A stretch of 56,610 bases of DNA, from contig NZ_AUNB01000019.1 of NCBI RefSeq assembly GCF_000714545.1, positions 1 through 56,610 of the forward strand, in the 5' to 3' direction. The position numbers and the translations under genes were made by a program. Positions 44,720 to 53,421 of the stretch are shown one piece after another (within the stretch, counting starts at the first letter, position 1; every line of letters starts with the position of its first letter). Below the pieces are notes generated by a model. The model was not told where the DNA came from. It saw only the letters and a list, made by a program, of their open reading frames with translations, and did not search any database. Origin of the DNA: Thioclava indica (lineage in GTDB: Bacteria > Pseudomonadota > Alphaproteobacteria > Rhodobacterales > Rhodobacteraceae).

Positions 44720-45687
44720 TGGCCAAGAACACAACCGACACCGCCACAAGCGCCGATCCCTATGAAACGCTTGGAGTTAAGAAAACCGCCACGCAGGCCG
44801 AGATCAAGAAAGCCTATCGCAAGCTGGTGCGCACCAGCCATCCCGACATAAATCCCGATGATCCGGGGGCCGAGGCGCGGTTTGTCAAAGTCTCGGCCGC
44901 CTATGACCTGCTCAAAGACCCCGAGACGCGGGCGCGCTTTGATGCAGGCGAAATCGACGCCTCGGGGCAGGAAAAACCGCAACGTCAATATTATCGCGAC
45001 TACGCCGACGCCCAGCGCTCAAGCCGTGACAGCGCCGGATTTGATGGCTCAGGGTTTGAGGGCATGGACCCGCAAGATATCTTTGCCGAGATGTTTCGCC
45101 AACGCGGCGGCGGCGGCGGTCAACAAACCCACGGGTTTTCCGCGCGCGGGCGCGATCTGGGCTATACGCTGGAGGTGCCGTTTCTGGATGCGGCGCGCGG
45201 TGGCTCGGCCCATATCACCCTGCCGGGCGAAGGCCAGATCGATCTGAAAATTCCGGTCGGATTGCGTGACGGTCAAACCCTGCGTCTGCGCGGCAAAGGC
45301 GGCGAAGGATTGGGCGGTGGTCCGCGCGGCGATGCGCAGGTCAAGATTCACGTCAAGCCCCACCCGCTGTTTCGCCGCGAGGATGACACCATCCTTCTGA
45401 CGCTGCCAATCACGCTGGCCGAGGCCGTTCTGGGCGCCAAGGTGACGGTGCCCACGATCCACGGCGATGTGGCGCTGTCGATCCCGAAAGGATCAAGCAG
45501 CGGCAAGGTTTTGCGCCTGCGCGGGCGCGGTGTGGAGCGCAAGGGCAAAGCAGGCGATCAGCTTGTGGAGCTGCGCATCGTTCTGCCCAAAACGATCGAC
45601 GACAAACTGGCGGCCTGCATTGAGGACTGGGCAAAAACCAACAGCGACGACCCCCGCGCAGCGATGCTGAAAGGAGTGCCGAGATGA
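44719..45687 (+). CDS. cbpA: DnaJ-class co-chaperone, CbpA type
   Basis: The 322-residue protein has an N-terminal J domain with the DnaK-activating H-P-D at residues 41-43, a Gly/Phe-rich linker (about 105-145), and two C-terminal beta-barrel domains. It lacks the cysteine-rich zinc finger of DnaJ, which marks it as CbpA-like. It is followed by a cbpM gene that overlaps by 4 bp, giving a regulator pair. Confidence 0.92.
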   Translation: MAKNTTDTATSADPYETLGVKKTATQAEIKKAYRKLVRTSHPDINPDDPGAEARFVKVSAAYDLLKDPETRARFDAGEIDASGQEKPQRQYYRDYADAQRSSRDSAGFDGSGFEGMDPQDIFAEMFRQRGGGGGQQTHGFSARGRDLGYTLEVPFLDAARGGSAHITLPGEGQIDLKIPVGLRDGQTLRLRGKGGEGLGGGPRGDAQVKIHVKPHPLFRREDDTILLTLPITLAEAVLGAKVTVPTIHGDVALSIPKGSSSGKVLRLRGRGVERKGKAGDQLVELRIVLPKTIDDKLAACIEDWAKTNSDDPRAAMLKGVPR

Positions 45688-46037
45688 CGCAAGTGTTCAC
45701 CCTGACCGAGACGGTTTCGCAAATCACCCGGCTGACGGAAATCCGCCTGAGCGCCTATATCGAGGCCGAGGCCGTCACCCCCGCCCAAAGCGAGAGCGGC
45801 CCGCTGTTTGATCGCGCCGATCTGGCGCGGCTGGATCTGCTGTGTGAGTTGGATGATCTTTATGATCTGGGTCCCGATGGGCTGGCGGTGCTGATCTCGG
45901 TGCTGGATCAGTTGCACAGCGCGCGCGCGGATCGCCAAGCTCTGCTGGATGCCATCAGCACCGAGCCCCCCGAGGTGCGCGCGCGGATCGCAGCGGCACT
46001 GATTGCTGGGGACGGTGAGCCAGAGGGCGAAACTTAG
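45684..46037 (+). CDS. cbpM: CbpM-type modulator of CbpA
   Basis: A 117-residue protein of the CbpM/MerR-like modulator family. The N-terminal helical region (V-S-Q-I-T-R-L-T-E-I-R-L-S-A-Y-I-E-A-E-A-V-T-P) and the central D-R-A-D-L-A-R-L-D-L-L-C-E-L match the fold. In characterised pairs CbpM binds the CbpA J domain and blocks DnaK stimulation. Its start overlaps the cbpA stop (ATGA). Confidence 0.88.
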   Translation: MTQVFTLTETVSQITRLTEIRLSAYIEAEAVTPAQSESGPLFDRADLARLDLLCELDDLYDLGPDGLAVLISVLDQLHSARADRQALLDAISTEPPEVRARIAAALIAGDGEPEGET

Positions 46038-46058
46038 GCGCGGCGCGCCAAGCGGGGT

Positions 46059-46622
46059 CTATTTCGCAGACCGGCGCGGCCACATCCGCGCCATCACCCC
46101 GTCACGCAGCCAAAAGGCGTGAAACAGTGCCGCGCAGATATGAACCGCAATCAGCGCCACAAGCGCAATTCGCGTAATCGCATGCGTGGCCTGCGCGGCC
46201 TTTTCCAGCCCCTCATGACGGCCCACGAGATGAGGAACCCCAAGCGCATCCAGCCCCTCAATCGGATAGCCCCCCGCGATCACGCGCAGATAGCCAGAGC
46301 CGACCATGACAAAGATTAGCGCATATAGCAGGAGATGCGTCAGCCCCGCGATCTTTGCCTGAACAGCCGGAACCGAGGGCGGTAGCGGTGGCGGCGGATA
46401 GATCAGGCGATAGCCCAGTCGCACGATCATCAACAGACCGATCACAACGCCGCCATTCTTATGCAGCAGGAACAGCGCGTCTTGCAGCTCGCGCGGCAGC
46501 CCCTTGAGGATCATGATCTGACCCGCGGGGATGGTCGCCAAAACCAGCGCCGCGATCAGCCAATGCAAAACCCGCGCCGTCGGGCGATAGGAAGGTGTGG
46601 CGGTGATATCCTTGGTTGGCAT
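46059..46622 (-). CDS. Cytochrome b561-family membrane protein
   Basis: The 187-residue product has four predicted membrane helices with histidines in T-A-R-V-L-H-W, F-L-L-H-K-N-G, G-L-T-H-L-L-L and A-V-H-I-C-A-A-L-F-H, which fit the bis-haem ligands of the bacterial CybB type. It would pass electrons between quinol and a periplasmic partner. The start at 46622 follows AAGGGG. It faces the phospholipid cluster across a 129-bp divergent region. Confidence 0.9.
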   Translation of the reverse strand: MPTKDITATPSYRPTARVLHWLIAALVLATIPAGQIMILKGLPRELQDALFLLHKNGGVVIGLLMIVRLGYRLIYPPPPLPPSVPAVQAKIAGLTHLLLYALIFVMVGSGYLRVIAGGYPIEGLDALGVPHLVGRHEGLEKAAQATHAITRIALVALIAVHICAALFHAFWLRDGVMARMWPRRSAK

Positions 46623-46683
46623 ATTTCTGCCCCTTCTGCATCTTATTGCGCCGCACGGCGTGACAAAGTGCTGCATGCGAGAA

Positions 46684-46723
46684 AAACGTGAACCAAAGTC
46701 TACGCGATCACGTTTACTTGACA
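46684..46723. promoter_or_regulatory. Inverted repeat and -35 box in the divergent b561/CDP-alcohol transferase promoter
   Basis: AAACGTGA (46684-46691) and TCACGTTT (46708-46715) are exact 8-bp inverted halves 16 nt apart. A plus-strand TTGACA at 46718-46723 follows immediately. The best -10 candidates lie at 46738-46748, so transcription would start at or near the 46752 ATG, which has no Shine-Dalgarno; a leaderless mRNA is possible. Confidence 0.5.
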
Positions 46724-46751
46724 ACAGACAAGGCGCAATACCTATCCTCGC

Positions 46752-47525
46752 ATGAATACACCCGTCATCACCCCCAACCGCGTGAAGCGGATTAAGCCGA
46801 CAGAGGCGCAATTGCTCTCTGGCGCGGGCGCGCGATTGGTTTGGCTTGCGCTGCCGCTTGGGGCGCTGAGCGCTGCGCTGGCGACGCGTCTGGCTCCGGG
46901 CGGGGCGGTTGTGTCTGTGGGGCTGTTTGCGCTGCTGGCCGCTGTGGTCGCCTATTTGATGCGCGCCCATTATCCCCATGCGCGCCTTGGTCCTGCCAAC
47001 GCGGTGACGCTGCTGCGCGCCGCCTTGGTCTGCGCGCTTGTGGCACCGCTCGCGGCGGAGGTATTTGCCCCCGCGCCGATCCCGTCGCGGGCACGCTGGC
47101 TGATCACAGCGATCGCAACGCTCGCGCTGGCGCTGGATGGTCTGGATGGCTGGCTGGCACGGCGCAGCGGGCTGTCATCGAGATTTGGGGCGCGCTTTGA
47201 CATGGAGGTCGACGCGGCACTTGGTCTGATCCTGGCGCTGCTCGTGGTCGTTTCAGGCACAGTCGGGATCTGGGTGCTGGCCCTCGGGGCGATGCGCTAC
47301 GCCTATGTTCTGGCAAGCTTTGCCCTGCCTTGGCTCAACGCCCCCCTGCCCGAGCGGTTTCGCCGCAAACTGGTATGCGTGGTGCAGATCGTGGCGCTGG
47401 TCGTGCTAACGCTGCCGGGTCTGGGCGCGCTGACCGCGACGTTTATCGCAGCCGCAGCCACGCTGGCGCTGACCGGATCGTTCACCGCCGATATTATCTG
47501 GCTCGCACGGAGACGCGCGACATGA
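46752..47525 (+). CDS. CDP-alcohol phosphatidyltransferase family protein
   Basis: This 257-residue membrane enzyme contains the full CDP-alcohol transferase motif: Asp129, Asp132-Gly133, Ala136-Arg137, Gly146, Asp150 and Asp154, which bind two metal ions and the CDP-lipid. It has about six to eight helices. It should join a phosphatidyl group (or another CDP-activated alcohol) to an alcohol acceptor, but the acceptor cannot be told. The stop overlaps the next gene (ATGA), opening a three-gene coupled unit. Confidence 0.9.
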   Translation: MNTPVITPNRVKRIKPTEAQLLSGAGARLVWLALPLGALSAALATRLAPGGAVVSVGLFALLAAVVAYLMRAHYPHARLGPANAVTLLRAALVCALVAPLAAEVFAPAPIPSRARWLITAIATLALALDGLDGWLARRSGLSSRFGARFDMEVDAALGLILALLVVVSGTVGIWVLALGAMRYAYVLASFALPWLNAPLPERFRRKLVCVVQIVALVVLTLPGLGALTATFIAAAATLALTGSFTADIIWLARRRAT

Positions 47526-49135
47526 GCGCTATCCGCCGCGCCGTCTGCCTGATCGCGGCGGCGGTGATTTTGGATCTCGTGCTGGTGATGCCAAACCAAG
47601 CCAAGGGACTGGTGATAGGGGCGGTTTTGCGCCTGCCACTGGAACTGCCCGTGATCTTGCTGGTTCTGGCCGCCCTGCCCCGTGGCGCGGCGATTAGCAA
47701 GGCCGTTCGCGTTGGTCTCGTCGCGGCGCTCGTCGCGATGGTCGCCCTGAAACTGGCCGATATCGGCACGTTCACCGCCTTTGCCCGCCCGTTCAATCCG
47801 GCGGTGGATCTGTTCATGATCGAGGCCGGCACGCGTCTTGGCATCAGCACCATCGGCCTGCCCTTGGTGATCCTCGCGGCATTGGGCGGCGCGCTTGTCT
47901 TGGCGGTGCTGATCATGGCGCTGTGGTGGGCCAGCGGGCAATGGGTGGGGTTTGCGCGCGGACGCATCGCGCGACCCCTAACGGGCATCGCGGCGGGTCT
48001 GGGCGTGTTGGCGATTAGCGCGCAAGTCAGCCAAACCCTGCCCCTGCCGTGGCACGCCTCAACAACCTATCTCGCCAAGGCACACTGGCGCAGCTACGTC
48101 CAGACAGTCGCCGATCTAAAGCGGTTTAGCATCGCGGCTGCCAACGATCCGTTCGCGGGAACACCCGATTTGTTTGACCGCCTTGAAGGGCGCGATGTGC
48201 TGATCGTGTTCATCGAAAGCTACGGGCGCGCCAGCTTTGAGAACCCGCTTTATGCGCCCACCCATGTCGCGACGCTTGAAAACGCCGCGCCGAAACTGGC
48301 AGCTAAAGGGCTGGCGATGCGCTCGGGCTGGCTGACCTCGCCCACGGCGGGCGGGCAAAGCTGGCTGGCCCATTCGACGTTGGAATCCGGCCTGACGATT
48401 TCCGATCAAACCCGCTATCGCGCGCTGCTCGCCAGCCCGCGCCGCACGCTGTTTCACCTTGCCGCCTCTGCCGGTTTACGCACGGCCACCGTGATGCCCG
48501 GCATCACACTCAGCTGGCCCGAGGGCCCGATGCAGGGGTTTCACACTATCCTTGCCGCAAAGGATCTGGGTTATCAGGGCCAGCCGTTTAATTTCGTCAC
48601 CATGCCCGATCAATATACGCTGTCGGCTTTTGACCGGAGGGTCGCGCGCGGGCCAGACGCGGGGCCGCTATTTGCCCAGATCGTGCTGCTCTCCTCGCAT
48701 GCGCCTTGGGTGCCGGTGCCCGAAATGATCGACTGGGATCAGGTCGGTGATGGGCGCATCTTTGACCGCTGGGCCTTGTCGGGCGATCCGCCCAAAGTGG
48801 TCTGGCGCGACCGTGACCGGGTGCGCGATCAATACCGTCAGGCGGTTGATTATTCCTTGCAGGCGATCCTGTCTTACGCAGAACGCCACTCGGACAATCC
48901 GCCACTGATGGTGGTGCTGGGCGATCATCAAGCAGCCCCGTTTGTCGCCCAGAACGACAGCCGAGATGTGCCCGTGCATCTGATCGGCCCGCCCGATCTG
49001 ATCGCGGATTTCGACGCTTGGGGCTGGACGCCGGGGCTGGTGCCCGATGCGCAAACCCCGGTCTGGCCGATGCGCGATTTCCGCGACCGCTTTATCAAGG
49101 CGCTCTCCACGTTGCCGATTGAGGTGGCGCAATGA
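47522..49135 (+). CDS. Membrane-anchored sulfatase/phosphoglycerol-transferase-like enzyme
   Basis: The 537-residue protein has about four to five N-terminal helices (1-175) and a periplasmic alkaline-phosphatase-superfamily domain (about 215-530). Metal ligands are suggested by Glu232 in V-F-I-E-S-Y, by V-L-G-D-H near residue 466 and by S-S-H-A-P-W near 390. The nucleophile is probably Thr275 in T-S-P-T-A-G-G-Q-S-W, as in LTA-synthase-like transferases, not the Cys of true sulfatases. It may transfer or remove phospho-alcohol groups on lipids or glycans. Both ends overlap neighbours (ATGA). Confidence 0.82.
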   Translation: MSAIRRAVCLIAAAVILDLVLVMPNQAKGLVIGAVLRLPLELPVILLVLAALPRGAAISKAVRVGLVAALVAMVALKLADIGTFTAFARPFNPAVDLFMIEAGTRLGISTIGLPLVILAALGGALVLAVLIMALWWASGQWVGFARGRIARPLTGIAAGLGVLAISAQVSQTLPLPWHASTTYLAKAHWRSYVQTVADLKRFSIAAANDPFAGTPDLFDRLEGRDVLIVFIESYGRASFENPLYAPTHVATLENAAPKLAAKGLAMRSGWLTSPTAGGQSWLAHSTLESGLTISDQTRYRALLASPRRTLFHLAASAGLRTATVMPGITLSWPEGPMQGFHTILAAKDLGYQGQPFNFVTMPDQYTLSAFDRRVARGPDAGPLFAQIVLLSSHAPWVPVPEMIDWDQVGDGRIFDRWALSGDPPKVVWRDRDRVRDQYRQAVDYSLQAILSYAERHSDNPPLMVVLGDHQAAPFVAQNDSRDVPVHLIGPPDLIADFDAWGWTPGLVPDAQTPVWPMRDFRDRFIKALSTLPIEVAQ

Positions 49136-49992
49136 TCGGCCTCGCCCTGCGCGCGGGGGCGGCCTTGGTGCTGCTAGCGCTGGTCTGGCATTTCGCCAAT
49201 GGGCGCGCCGCGCTGGATCGCCTTGCGCAGGCCGATTGGCGCTGGCTGGCGGCTGCGGTGCTGGCGGTAAATTTGCAAACGGTGCTGTCGGCGCAGCGCT
49301 GGCGGCTGACGGCCGGGGCACTGGGTCAGCGGATCGGTCGGGGGCATGCGACGGGCGAATATTACCTTGCCCAACTGGTGAACCAGACCCTCCCCGGAGG
49401 CGTTCTGGGCGATGCCAGCCGAGCGGTGCGCGCGCGCCACTCGGCAGATCTGTTGCGCTCAGGTCAGGCCGTGGTGATTGAACGGCTGGCGGGGCAAATC
49501 GCGCTGGGGGCGGTGTTGCTACCCGCGCTGGTGGTGACGGGGCACGGGCTTTGGGCGCTGGGGATCGTGGCGGTTGTGGCTGTGGGCACCGGTGTTGCAG
49601 GCGCGCTGCCCAAGCTGCGCGCGCTTGTGAGACCGCTGCAACAGGCGCTGCTGGGTCGCGCGGTGCGCAACCGCCAGATCGCGCTGGGTCTTTCCATCGT
49701 GGTCTGCAACCTCGCAAGCTTTGCCTTTTGCGCCTATGCCATTGGCGCGGCGCTACCACTTTCGGCCATTGTGACGCTGGTGCCGCTGATCCTGTCGGCG
49801 ATGCTGGTGCCCCTTAGCATTGCAGGTTGGGGCTGGCGCGAGGGGGCGGCGGCGGCGCTGTTTCCGCTGGCCGGTGCCGCCCCCGAGGCCGGGCTGGCCG
49901 CGAGTGCCGCCTTTGGTGCGGTCTTGCTGATCTCGGCCCTGCCGGGGCTGACCTGGCTGACACGACGACAAGAAATCACGGGAACGCGATGA
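49132..49992 (+). CDS. LPG-synthase-type (UPF0104) membrane protein
   Basis: A 286-residue polytopic protein with about seven to eight helices and the family pattern N-Q-T-L-P-G-G-V-L-G-D near residue 85 and S-I-A-G-W-G-W-R-E-G near 225. It has only the membrane domain of lysylphosphatidylglycerol synthases, without the aminoacyl-transferase half, so a lipid flippase role is more likely than lipid aminoacylation. It overlaps the phosphatase-superfamily gene by 4 bp. Confidence 0.85.
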   Translation: MIGLALRAGAALVLLALVWHFANGRAALDRLAQADWRWLAAAVLAVNLQTVLSAQRWRLTAGALGQRIGRGHATGEYYLAQLVNQTLPGGVLGDASRAVRARHSADLLRSGQAVVIERLAGQIALGAVLLPALVVTGHGLWALGIVAVVAVGTGVAGALPKLRALVRPLQQALLGRAVRNRQIALGLSIVVCNLASFAFCAYAIGAALPLSAIVTLVPLILSAMLVPLSIAGWGWREGAAAALFPLAGAAPEAGLAASAAFGAVLLISALPGLTWLTRRQEITGTR

Positions 49993-50055
49993 GGCCGCGC
50001 GGCGTTGTAGCCAAAAGTCTGCGCCATATTTAGACACGAAGGAATGAAGATAAAC

Positions 50056-51048
50056 ATGACGCGTAACAGCATTTCACGGCGCGGATTTCTAGCCACAGGC
50101 GCGGGCGGCGTGCTGGCGGCCTCGTTTGGGGCAAGCCCGGCGCGCGCGGCCACGGACGTTGCGTTTCAACTGTCATGGCTGCCCTCGGTGCAGTTCGCAG
50201 GCAGCTATATTGCAAAATCGCGCGGCTATTGGAACGATTTGGGGCTAAGCGTGTCGCTGAACCCCGGCGGGCCGAACGCCCCCGTCGAGCCGCCCGTCGT
50301 CGCAGGCAATGCGCTGCTGGGCATCTCAGCCGCCGATTACACCGCCGCCGCTGTCGCCCAAGGCGCGCCCTTTCGCATCATCGCCGTCGCGATGCAGAAA
50401 AACCCCTTCGTGATTGCCTCGCTGCCCGACAAGCCGGTCAATGTGCCCAAAGATCTGGAAGGGCGCAAACTTGGCATGGCGCTGGCCAATACACCGGTTT
50501 TGAAGGCGCTCTGTAGCCTCAACGATGTCGATTTTGACGCGATCGAGATCGTGCCGACGCAATATGATGCCGCCCCCTTGCTCGCCGGTCAGGTCGATTG
50601 CCTGCTGTGCTGGGAGACCGATTTGCCCGTTGCAATGATGATGCGCGGGATCAAGCCTGTCACGATGCTGATGGCTGATTACGGCTATGCGCTGCACTCC
50701 CAGACCTATATCGCGACGCAAGACAGCATCGCCAATCGGCGCGCCGATCTGATCGCGTTGCTGCGCGGGGAAATCCATGGCTGGAACGATTTTCACGCCG
50801 ATCCCGATGCCGCTGCCGCGCTGACGGTGGACATGTTCCCCGATGTGGGCCTCAATCTGGACGCCCAAAAGCTGCAAGCCGCGCTACAGGTGCCCTTGAT
50901 GTTCACCGATGTCACCCAAGCGCACGGTTTCGGCTGGTTCACCGATGATAGTATTGCCGCCAATATCAAGACCTTGGCGCTACTGGGTCAGGATGTCAGC
51001 GCCGATCTTTGGGACCGCTCGCTGCTTGAAGAGATCCATGCAAGCTAA
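50056..51048 (+). CDS. ABC transporter substrate-binding protein, NMT1/THI5 type, Tat-exported
   Basis: The 330-residue protein has a twin-arginine signal (I-S-R-R-G-F-L-A-T near residue 6) and begins its mature part with F-Q-L-S-W-L-P-S-V-Q-F-A-G, the pattern of NMT1/THI5-like binding proteins. Members bind thiamine pyrimidine precursors, riboflavin, taurine, nitrate or other small organic ligands; G-I-S-A-A-D-Y-T and C-W-E-T-D are pocket positions. I chose ATG 50056 because GAAGA is well spaced; ATG 50044 is possible. Its 3' end overlaps the ATPase gene by 11 bp. Confidence 0.85.
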   Translation: MTRNSISRRGFLATGAGGVLAASFGASPARAATDVAFQLSWLPSVQFAGSYIAKSRGYWNDLGLSVSLNPGGPNAPVEPPVVAGNALLGISAADYTAAAVAQGAPFRIIAVAMQKNPFVIASLPDKPVNVPKDLEGRKLGMALANTPVLKALCSLNDVDFDAIEIVPTQYDAAPLLAGQVDCLLCWETDLPVAMMMRGIKPVTMLMADYGYALHSQTYIATQDSIANRRADLIALLRGEIHGWNDFHADPDAAAALTVDMFPDVGLNLDAQKLQAALQVPLMFTDVTQAHGFGWFTDDSIAANIKTLALLGQDVSADLWDRSLLEEIHAS

Positions 51049-51820
51049 CGCCCCGCCCCCGATCCAATGCCGCGATCTATCGCGCAGCTTTGGCCACGCA
51101 GGTGCGCGGGTCGACGCGCTTGAGCCTGTGGAGCTGCATTTTGCAGCCGGAGAAACCACCGCGATTGTCGGCCCCTCGGGCTGTGGCAAATCTACGCTTT
51201 TGCGCCTGATCGCGGGTCTGGATACGCCAAGCACCGGCTCGGTGCGCATCGGCGGCGAGACGCCGTTGCAGATGCGTCAACGCGCAGCCCTTTCGGTGGC
51301 GTTTCAGGATGCTGCGTTGCTGCCGTGGCGCACGGTGCGGGGCAATATCGCGCTAGCGCGTAAGCTGGCGCGCCTGCCCCCCGATCCTGCCAGCGTGGAT
51401 CGGCTGATTGCGCTGGTCGGCTTGGCCGGATTTGAGGACCGCCGCCCCGCCGATCTGTCGGGCGGGATGCGCCAACGCGCCGCGATTGCGCGCTGCCTTA
51501 TCAGCGATCCGCGCGTTTTGCTGCTGGATGAGCCGTTCGGTGCGGTAGATGAGTTGACCCGCGCGCGGCTCAATCACGAATTGCCCGCGCTGTGGCAGGG
51601 GCGCGGCGTGACGACCCTGCTGGTAACCCATTCCGTTTCTGAGGCCGTGATGCTGTCAGATCGCGTCATCGTTCTGTCACCCCGCCCCGCGCGTGTTGTG
51701 GCCGATATCGCGATTGATCTTGCCCGCCCGCGTGCTACTGGCGCAGAGGCCGATGCGTTGATCGCGAATGTAACCGAGGCCCTCGCCCAAAGCGCCCCCC
51801 CGCGCCCGCAACCCGCATGA
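51038..51820 (+). CDS. ABC transporter ATP-binding protein (SsuB/TauB/ThiZ type)
   Basis: This 260-residue ATPase has Walker A G-P-S-G-C-G-K-S-T near residue 47, a Q-loop F-Q-D-A-A-L-L-P-W-R, signature L-S-G-G-M-R-Q-R and Walker B L-L-L-D-E-P-F-G-A-V-D. The L-P-W-R after the Q-loop is typical of nitrate/sulfonate/taurine/thiamine-precursor importers. The start at 51038 lies inside the binding-protein gene; the stop overlaps the permease start (ATGA). Confidence 0.92.
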   Translation: MQANAPPPIQCRDLSRSFGHAGARVDALEPVELHFAAGETTAIVGPSGCGKSTLLRLIAGLDTPSTGSVRIGGETPLQMRQRAALSVAFQDAALLPWRTVRGNIALARKLARLPPDPASVDRLIALVGLAGFEDRRPADLSGGMRQRAAIARCLISDPRVLLLDEPFGAVDELTRARLNHELPALWQGRGVTTLLVTHSVSEAVMLSDRVIVLSPRPARVVADIAIDLARPRATGAEADALIANVTEALAQSAPPRPQPA

Positions 51821-53400
51821 CCATCGCGCTGCATCAGCTGCGCCGACGGGGTGCGGATCGGTTCTATCCGGTGCTGAGCGCGCTGGTCGCCCTGCTCATG
51901 TGGGAGTTGCTGGCGCGCGTCTTCGCGCAGACCTATTTGATCGCGGGTCCGGTCGAAATCAGCCGCTATCTTTGGGATCACGCGGGGCTGGTTGCGCGCG
52001 CGGCGGGCATCACCACATTTGCAGCGGCGATTGGGTTTGTGCTGGGCAACGCGGTGGCGATTGCGCTGGCGGTGGCGGCGGTGTTGCTGCCCTCGCTGGC
52101 GCGGCTGATCTCGGCGCTGGCACTGGTGGTGTTTTGCCTGCCGCTGGTGGCAACCGGCCCGATTTTGCGCGTGATCTGGGGGCCGGGTCTGGGGCCGCAG
52201 ATCACGCTGGCCGCTTTGGCCGTTTACTACACCACGTTTTTGCCGCTGATGGTGGGGCTGCGCGCCGCGCCGCCTAGCTGGTTTGATCTGGTGCGCAGCT
52301 ATGGGCGCGGGCGGTTCAGCGCGCTGGTTGAGGTGCGCGCGATGGCCTCGCTGCCCTATCTGTTTGCGGGGCTGCAAATCGCGGCGCCTGCGGCGTTTCT
52401 TGGCGCGATGTTTGGCGAGTTCACCGGGGCCGAGCGCGGCATGGGCGTGCTGACAATCCGCGCGATGCGCAGCCTCGATGTGGCGGGAACTTGGGCGCTG
52501 GCCAGCACGGCGGCGGCGATTTCGATGCTGGCTTACGCGGGGCTGGGGCGGTTGAGCCGCGCGCTGAATAATGGCCCGCCGCCCCTGATCCTTGCGCCGG
52601 TTCTTGAGGGCGAGCGGCGCGCAAGATGGCGCGCGCTGTTGCACCCGATCCTTGTTACGCTGATCCTGCTTGCGATCTGGTGGCTGTCGATGGAGGCCGC
52701 CAATCTCAGCCCGTTTTTCGCCAAACGCCCCGCTGATGTCTGGGCCTTTCTGATCACCGCCCCCGAGGCCGCCGCCCATCGCGCCACGCTTGGTGCGGCG
52801 CTGCTGGAGACGCTGGTCTTGGCGCTGCCCGGTTATCTTTTGGGGCTGGCACTGGGCTTGGGGCTGGCCATCGTGCTGGTGCTTGCGCCAAAACTGGCAC
52901 GCGGCGTGATGCCGGTGGCGATTGCCCTGCGCGCGATCCCGATTGTGATCACCGCGCCGCTGATCGTCGTGGCCCTTGGGCGGGGGCCTGCGGGCACAAT
53001 CACCATCGTCGCCTTGATGATCTTTTTCCCCAGCCTTGTCGCATGTTATCAAGGCCTTGCGCGCACGCCCCGTCAGGTGCTCGACCTGTTTGACAGCTAC
53101 GCCGCCAGCCCGTTGCGCCGTATGGCCAGTGCGCAATTCCCCGCGATGCTGCCTGCCTTTTTCGCCGCCGCGCGGATGGCCGTGCCTGCCGCTATTCTGG
53201 CCGCGACCACCGCCGAATGGCTGGCGACCGGGCGCGGAATTGGCGGGCTGATGGCGCTCACAGCCTCGACCTCGGGCTACAAGATGCTCTGGAGCGCGGT
53301 GGTCGTTCTGGCGGCGGTGGCCGTGGCGGGCTATGTCGTGGTCGCGCAGATCGAGCGCGCGGTTTTGCGTATTTATGGCGCGGAACAACTTACCCGCTAG
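51817..53400 (+). CDS. Fused double permease of the NMT1-type ABC importer
   Basis: The 527-residue protein contains two complete binding-protein-dependent permease domains in tandem (about 20-260 and 285-520), each with five to six helices. EAA-like loops occur near residue 160 (D-L-V-R-S-Y-G-R-G-R) and near 425 (D-L-F-D-S-Y-A-A-S-P). Most importers of this type use a homodimer of a single-domain permease, so this is a fusion of two diverged copies. It would form the whole channel for the adjoining ATPase and binding protein. Confidence 0.9.
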   Translation: MTIALHQLRRRGADRFYPVLSALVALLMWELLARVFAQTYLIAGPVEISRYLWDHAGLVARAAGITTFAAAIGFVLGNAVAIALAVAAVLLPSLARLISALALVVFCLPLVATGPILRVIWGPGLGPQITLAALAVYYTTFLPLMVGLRAAPPSWFDLVRSYGRGRFSALVEVRAMASLPYLFAGLQIAAPAAFLGAMFGEFTGAERGMGVLTIRAMRSLDVAGTWALASTAAAISMLAYAGLGRLSRALNNGPPPLILAPVLEGERRARWRALLHPILVTLILLAIWWLSMEAANLSPFFAKRPADVWAFLITAPEAAAHRATLGAALLETLVLALPGYLLGLALGLGLAIVLVLAPKLARGVMPVAIALRAIPIVITAPLIVVALGRGPAGTITIVALMIFFPSLVACYQGLARTPRQVLDLFDSYAASPLRRMASAQFPAMLPAFFAAARMAVPAAILAATTAEWLATGRGIGGLMALTASTSGYKMLWSAVVVLAAVAVAGYVVVAQIERAVLRIYGAEQLTR

Positions 53401-53421
53401 GCGCACCAACCGGAGGCAAAA

